DNA of 64,000 nt from Hyperoplus lanceolatus (Eukaryota; Chordata; Actinopteri; Uranoscopiformes; Ammodytidae). Below the pieces are notes generated by a model. The model ran no database searches. It was not told the DNA's origin and saw only the letters and a program-made list of their open reading frames with translations. This document shows, in pieces, positions 57,584 through 64,000 of the stretch (its first letter is position 1; the number at the start of each line of letters is the position of its first letter). The stretch spans positions 12,414,001 to 12,478,000 of the forward strand of contig CM049404.1 of NCBI GenBank assembly GCA_026929865.2, given 5' to 3'. The translations under genes and the position numbers were made by a program.

Positions 57584-59679
57584 TAAATAGATAGATAGAT
57601 TTCCTGGATAGGGAAAAAAAACATGCTCAACCTATTACTAGTAAAAGAGAAACTTCTAACAACTACCAAAAAAAATGCCATTCAATTCGCAGGAACAACA
57701 TTTCAGTTGGCTGATAAAGTTCAGCTTAACAGAGATATGAGCTTTGCCAGCACACCCAACACACACATCGGCATTATCTCCCCACCCCATGACACACATC
57801 TTTGACTGGAAATGTGTCTGCCTCTTGTCTGAAGGTCTCATCTCGTGCCGTGGTATAGTGCACAAGGATGGTAGATTTGTTTTCATACCTCTTAAAGAAC
57901 TTTTAATTTCCTTCTGACAAAACTGTTCCTCATAATAAAATGATGTGTATACCCTTTTAAGGCTATTTGGAGGTTTTTAAGCTAAATATCAGAATCATGG
58001 TCTGGGCAGATTAGGTGAATTCAATATTGAAAAGATAATGGCAACCATTAACCATGGTCAAAAAAGTGATTTTTGCAAAACCATCATATACAATTACAAA
58101 CTTGTGCAAAATATGGTTCACCAGGAGACTCTTTGTTTTCTTAATGAAACCAAACATCCAACACTTAACATTAGTTTTTGTACCACATGCCAGCATTTGG
58201 AACAGATATGCTCTCGTTAAGTCAGTGAGTCATTTAAAAAAAACATTTCTGTGAAGTGTCTAATGCCAGCACATCACTAAAAGGGACAAACAGAAATATC
58301 TCCTTAGCTGAAAAAGTTCCAAGCAGAAACCGGCTTAAAATCATGTTACCCCTTATTTATACTGTCAACACACAGAAAGCACTATCAGTGGATGTAATCA
58401 TAGAGAGCTCCTTAGGAATCTGTCCACACATGTATGAAAGAGGAAATTGTGTCGTGGCCCTAGTGCTAGAACCGCTGCCAAGTGCTTGCCTCGTGGCCTT
58501 CTAAATGGTACTCACCTAGTAACAGTCAGGTATTTCTTCTTCAGGTTAGACTGAAGCAGCAGGGAAAAATGTTGAAAATTGTTGTCTGGTTGGTTCACAT
58601 CCAAAATCTGCTTTTCACAGAGCCTTGATGTCCTATGTGGCTGTAAAGTGGAGAGAGAAAGATGGGGGGAAGGAAGTAGTAGTAATTGCGCGTGTTAAGA
58701 AATGTCCTGCGAGTCACAAGCAAAGCCACTCCCAGTTCCTACTGACTGCTCTGGTTCACACGTGGTGGCCTGGTTCCTCATGAGATACTATAATCCAACT
58801 GTATATATCAGTGCCAACATCGATCCTAGTGTTTTACCCCCCAGGGACATTTTGGAATACTAAAGTGTGTTTTATAATGAAATGTGGGGCTAAAGCTACA
58901 AAAAAATAAAAAAAATATTGATACAACATTATAATGGCTCTATTGTGGCTGCACAGCTGGCTGTGTTGATAAAATGTGTTGCTGTGGCAAAATACTTTTC
59001 ATTCTCTGACCTTCACCTTTCAATCACCAGCGCACATGGAGTGGGAATGAACACAGAGATAAAAAAATAAAAACACTTTCAGTTATACAAAAATAATAAC
59101 TTATGCCTTGGCTTAGACCATCTGAATCCATTTGATATGAAGAACTTCAACTCAACCATTCCTAGACATACAGAAGGCCCGTTTGATACTTTATACAAAG
59201 TATCAAGTTACGACAACGAGTAGGACTACAACCCACCACTATTTTCATTATTGATTGGTCTGTTAATAGATAAATCATTTAGTCTGTCAAAAGGCAGGAG
59301 ATAGTACAACAATTTATACCATAATTCCCCATGAAACAAGGTGACCTATTCAAACCTGACCCTTTTGTTGTGAACACTCAACACAACTCTTAGGTTCAAA
59401 TCAGAACACATACCTTTTATAGTTTTCTCGAAAAAAGACTAATTCTGTAACAGAGGAAATCACCAAATCCATTGATTGCCTCATCATTTAGCTCCAAGAA
59501 CAGATAAAACTAAACCCAAAGTAATAGAAAAATATTTTATTTTAATATCTAGCAAATGAAAAAGAAATGGTTAACAACACAGAATCTGCTAGCTGATGAG
59601 ACACCTGTGTCAGAGTCTTTCAATACTTGTTTGAACTAGTACTTCTACTCATGAGTCAGACGGTCCATGAAGCTGTCAC
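57584..59679. other. Flank between slc38a5 and apex2
   Basis: No exon, RNA gene or mobile element was recognised. Its right end includes the apex2 3' UTR. Confidence 0.5.
59536..59541 (-). promoter_or_regulatory. apex2 polyadenylation signal
   Basis: AATAAA on the minus strand about 140 bp after the apex2 stop codon, a typical position for a short 3' UTR. Confidence 0.55.
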
Positions 59680-62600
59680 TCACTTCCCCTTGTCAACCCA
59701 GGCGAAGAAATTACAGCGAGCCTCGGGGTTGGAACAATGTCCTTGAGGACGGGCGCACACAAAGAACTGTTTTCCCATGTTCGGGCCCTCCTTTTTAACG
59801 GTACGCAGCACACAGGGTTCCCCGTGGACCTTACAGGAGGGGGGAGGGGGCGGTCCGTGGAGTACTGACTTCCAAAACACTGACGATGCCCCTTTCTTGG
59901 GATCTGAGTGTCCCACGGAGGGCTGTGGGGTTAAATGTCTTCTATGGGTCAGTTGGTCATTCTCCTCTGTGGTGCTGCTGCAGGTGTACAGCGGTGGTGA
60001 ACCATTACAGACAAGTGACGTATCTTTTTGGGAGCTTTGTGATGGGGTGATGTCATCCAAGCCCACTGATTTTTCACACTGTTTCACAGGAGCTTCGGTT
60101 GAAGGAACGGCATTTGTGAGTTTGGGTTTGAAAAAGGAAAGGAGGCTGCCCTGTGGCTTTGCACTACCCTTGACTGTCTTAGGCTTTTTCCCCTTTGGGA
60201 CAACAGGGTCCGAAGTTAACAACCGTTTCTTACTTGAGGCGATGCCAGCTCCGTGCGGCTTTAAATTCTCCCTCCTTTCCTCCTCCTCTTGAGATCCAGG
60301 TAATGCACCTCTCGGCTCTGACTGAACTGGTTTTTGTTGGTCCACCTTAACAAGGAAGCGCATGAGTTTCTGTTGCTTGCCAGCAAACTCAGGCAGGTAG
60401 CGAGTACAGAGGGGAGGGGGCTTTGAGCAGGGCAGGAGGGAGCAGCTCAGTCGCCCCCACACAGGACAGTGGTCTGAGCCCTCCACCTCCGGCAAGATGT
60501 CCACAGCCACAAACTGCTCCTTGGCTAGCTGGCAATCTGCGAATATATAGTCGATGCGTGTGCCATAGTTGGTCTGCCGCGCTCCTGTCATGGTGGACCA
60601 GCATGTGAAGGCGTTGGTGCGAGTCGGGTGGAGATGGCGAAAGGTATCCACAAATTTCCCACCTTGGATTGAGTCTGTTGAAGTTACCTCCCATTCCTCG
60701 TGGGGTTCCTCCTCCTCATTTCTGTCTTCGTCCTGTGCGCCACCGTGTAAAAAGCCATTCAGCCATTTCCTCCCAGGGTTCTCCCCAAAGTCATCCTGAG
60801 AAATGAAGAAAAACAAATTAGGTAGAGTGTCATTGTTGTTAATTTGTGTACACTGTGCACATTTGGCAGACACATACTATTTATTTTTATGTTATTATAC
60901 ATTTGGCAAAAGGAATTGCTTTACATTTTATGAAACACACTTGTGTTAATATTAGAGATCGACCGTTTATCGGCGCCGATATTCAGCATTTTGACGCATA
61001 TCGGCATCGGCCATTTTATTATTATTTTTTTTTTGTGATGCGGTGATGCATGACAAAAACAGTGCGGGACATGACAAAAACACCATTGTGTGTGGGACAA
61101 GACTACATGAACACGTTTGGGACAAGACAAGCTGTCAGAGACAAGACAAAAACAACAACAAAAAGAACAAGTAATACAAATCAATAAATAAAAATATATA
61201 TTATTATATATACGATAAAGAAATAGGAAAATAATTAAAAATACAGAAATAGACTAGTAGTAGCTCATGGCATATTGAAATAGTGGATGTGAGTGTGTGT
61301 GTGTGTGTGTTTGTGTGGGTGGGTGTTTATTGGGAGGGAAAAGTACTGTGGCTAACTTCTGTGGGTGGTTGTACAGGTAGAGTTTGGCAGAGTAATTAAA
61401 GTAAGTAAATAACTGGGTAGTGCGTCTCCTCCTCCCCTGCTTCGCTTCCTCTCCCCATGAAGTCACTCCCCTATCTTTTATTTTATTCTTAAAGGCATTT
61501 AAATGAAGTTAAGTGTTGGAGTTTGTATTATTCAAAATGTTGACGCCAATATTTTCCCTTTTTCTGCAAATTAATATTGGCTCAAAATATCGGTTATCGG
61601 CCCCCTTGACTACCGATAATCGGTATCGGCCCTGAGAAAACCATATCGGTCGACCCCTAGTTAATATGATGCCGGAGGAGACCGTGAGCCTAGTTTAGCA
61701 TAAAGACTGGAAGCAGGGGGATACCATCTGTCAATATTTATTGAAAAAAAAACTCCACCATTTCTGTTCAGATTGAACAAAAACAGACATTCAATATTTA
61801 TTATTACTAAGGAACAACAAGCAAAATATTGACATATGACAATAATCTATCCTCTTACTTACAATATCACTAGGGTCACAGTGGTCTATCGGCCGGTGAG
61901 ATGTATTGACGTCTCCTAAAACAATCACATGGCTGAAAAATAGAACACAAAATAATGAAAACAATTTAGGAGAGGTGTTAATAGATAAAGTTGCAGTTAC
62001 AAACACGCTCACGATACATTGTCCAAAACAAAGCCCGATATCACAATTTAGGTAATTGTGTGACATCAATAAATGTGTTACATTAACACACATCCGTAAT
62101 CTAAAAACTTGCACATCTTTGATAATTCTGCTCACTCTGCACAATAGCACAGCTCTTCCTTTAAAGGGATAAATGAACATATGATATTACTTTGTATAAT
62201 TTCTATATCCTGACTTGCTTTTCTTTATGTTCTCTATGTTTATGTGTATTGCATGCTTACTTTGTGTACCGCCAGACCAAGGCATATTCCTTGTATGTGT
62301 AAATGTACCTGGCAATAAACCTGATTCTAAAGTACAAAATATGCCTTCTACCACCAGCCATACATTGTGTAAGATAAAGTAAGGTTGTTTATAACTGAGA
62401 TAGTAGGTACTGGAGACTAAGATCGCGTCAAGGTACGTTTGTTATGGCTCACTATGATAATCCTGATAAACTCTATTACGTATGCAAATGTTCGTGTGTT
62501 AATACAGTTTGCTAAAATTATTGAAGAAAGACTGCCTTTCTTCAGTCATTGATGAATGTTTGATGACTTGTGCGTGCAAGCATTAAAGATCTTACTTATT

Positions 62601-62982
62601 TTACTTGAACATTGTGTAAACTTTTATTTCATCGCCAAATCTCATCCTAACTAGACAGCAAGGTATAAGTGTGAAATAGCTCGAGCCCAAATTTACAACA
62701 GCCATAACCAGGCTGCATTGTTAGAAAGTAAAGCAGCTCCATAGTTACAATGTCTGCGTTAGAAGCAGAATACATATGTGTCTCATTTTGAACAAAAATC
62801 TCTTTGTTCAGTTTGTGGGATCTTTTCTAACCTCTTACCTCCCGCCTTTGAGTAAAGCTTCGGCTCGACACTGAAGCAACTTGTAGAACTGCAGTTTGAA
62901 CTGCTTTCGCTCCGGCTTTTCAGGGTCAGCGCGGGGACAGTACACATTGATCACAGTGACAGTTTTCTCTTTGTCCTGACAC
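59680..62982 (-). CDS. apex2: AP endonuclease 2, C-terminal three exons (5' part outside the window)
   Basis: Three exons join in frame: 62982-62839, 61932-61863 and 60795-59680. They encode the second half of the exonuclease-endonuclease-phosphatase fold: TVTVINVYCPRADPEKPERK, the metal-binding HVIVLGDVNTSHRPIDH, TRIDYIFAD and the catalytic SDHCPVW. Then come a disordered linker, a PCNA-binding PIP box (QGSLLSFF), and a zf-GRF zinc finger at the C-terminus (from CKVHGEPCVLRTVKKEGPNM to FFAWVD). APEX2 works in nucleus and mitochondria on abasic sites and 3' ends, with PCNA. The combination of PIP box and zf-GRF separates it from APEX1. The start codon and the first exons are not present up to 64000. 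A hAT-like element lies in the last intron. Confidence 0.95.
60953..61659. mobile_element. hAT-like MITE with 8-bp target duplication in an apex2 intron
   Basis: GTTAATAT flanks both ends (60945-60952 and 61660-61667). The left end begins TAGAGATCGACCG and the reverse-complemented right end begins TAGGGGTCGACCG, followed on both sides by ATCGG-rich words (ATCGGCGCCGAT, ATCGGTTATCGG). It is 707 bp long and no transposase was recognised. The interior contains a short (GT)n tract at about 61290-61312. Confidence 0.85.
62190..62332 (+). mobile_element. Possible LINE 3' tail fragment
   Basis: ATTCCTTGTATGTGTAAATG followed by TACCTGGCAATAAACCTGAT is a word order found at the 3' end of widespread fish non-LTR elements. 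No coding part is attached. It lies in the apex2 intron between exons 62839 and 61932. Confidence 0.45.
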
Positions 62983-64000
62983 CTGTTAGAGGCAACAAAA
63001 AAAATCAAAGGTTTATAACTAACAAGCTAATTTCTAACCTAATAAGTATGAAGCATAATCAATTACTTGCGTGATCCTTTTCAGAGGAAGCTCTAAATTG
63101 ATCAAATAAGGCTGCTAGTTAAGACTTTGCACTAGTACACTACAATGACTAGTGCAAGGTGGATACATTTTTCTTCTAAAAATATACGTGTACATGAACA
63201 GAGATGAATAACCAAATGCAGCACATATGACATGCTTTTTAAAAGAAACATGAAAGTATAGAGATGCACTGATCCACTATTTTTTGGTCCGATCCGGTTC
63301 CGATACCTGGTTTTTGGATATCAAACGATACAGACACTGTCCGGTATCTTAATTATTCTACATTTCTTTGTTGTTGGTAATGTTATGTGTAAGGTTAGGA
63401 AGGCTTAACCCATTGATGACTATGGCAATCTACGATGCATGTCCTTAATGCCTGAGGGTTTTCTGAAAAAATAGTACGAATTGTCAAGTCTACCAAAACC
63501 TTAATATCTAAGCCTGTGTAGCACATAGAAACATGAAATAAAATACATTTAAAAGTTAAGGTTCACAGGTTTTATTTAAACATGCTCCCTTAGCGCTTAC
63601 ACACCAACAAATATTTCTAAAAATCGTCAAAATGAGATGAATTAGAAAATTATTAAATATTGTTAATAAATAGATGCAATGTGTTGTGTGATTTTCGTCA
63701 GTAGTCTATAGTAGACCGTGATTCTGCGCACCAAACGCCACTAACTGTTCTGTCGCCGACATAGCCGGCGTATTTTTTTTATTATTTTGTTTTATTTTAT
63801 TTTTTTGATTGACGTGATTTTCGGCAAACCACACAACTTTTGGGTGGTCACGTGGTCTTAAAAAAATCAACAAAACCCACCTCATGTGTATTTGAACCAA
63901 TGACAGTGCATTCTATGCTGGGAATGCCATGAAAATTAGATAAAGTAATAATGCTGCGCGACGCAGCATCAGGCAGGAGAGCCAATGTGGCATCGCGCAG
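62983..64000. other. apex2 intron, right edge of window
   Basis: This should be an intron of apex2, since the upstream exons encoding the start of the nuclease fold were not found. Near 63260 a TAGAGATGCACTGATCCA stretch resembles the left end of another fish hAT-type MITE, but no matching right end was found. No other feature was recognised. Confidence 0.4.

Overview
This is vertebrate nuclear DNA, most probably from a percomorph-like teleost fish. The genes are split into many small GT-AG exons. The spaces between exons hold long (CA)n/(TG)n microsatellites, several terminal-inverted-repeat (TIR) elements of fish type, and a nearly intact Rex3 (RTE-clade) retrotransposon that still carries the sites used by the classic Rex3 PCR primers. 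No operons, CRISPR arrays, viral genes or prokaryotic features were seen.

Six protein-coding genes are supported by exon chains that stay in frame across every junction. In order they are: ppp1r3f-like (minus, 1173-9076), a glycogen-targeting subunit of protein phosphatase 1; tspyl2-like (plus, 12742-15783), a NAP/SET-domain nuclear protein; a class 3 semaphorin (plus, 24578-34011), a secreted guidance cue; was (minus, 36701-41168), the Wiskott-Aldrich actin nucleation-promoting factor; slc38a5-like (minus, 43297-53454), a system N amino acid transporter; and the last three exons of apex2 (minus, 59680-62982), AP endonuclease 2, whose 5' part lies beyond the right edge. Five of the six have their human counterparts in Xp11.21-p11.23 (established knowledge), so the window looks like the fish counterpart of that X-chromosome block. 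The semaphorin is the exception.

Most of the remaining structure is mobile DNA. It includes hAT-like elements with exact 8-bp target duplications (10559-12070 and 60953-61659), nested TIR elements in the last slc38a5 intron, a foldback element ending 10 bp from a was exon, and two TIR elements beyond the semaphorin stop codon. The most curious one (32441-32859) lies in a semaphorin intron. It has TIRs of about 56 bp and a 10-bp target duplication, and it encloses telomere-like CCCTAA/CCCTCA arrays around a tRNA-like segment with recognisable A and B boxes. A second notable feature is a 126-bp TG/GC-rich dinucleotide tract on the sense strand that takes the place of the polypyrimidine tract before was coding exon 2.

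The genes do not form a pathway. They act separately in glycogen targeting, chromatin, axon/vascular guidance, actin assembly, amino acid transport and base excision repair. No new multi-gene system was found. The novelty is in transposon structure and splice-site context. Exon boundaries were derived by eye from reading frame, splice consensus and family knowledge, without transcripts.
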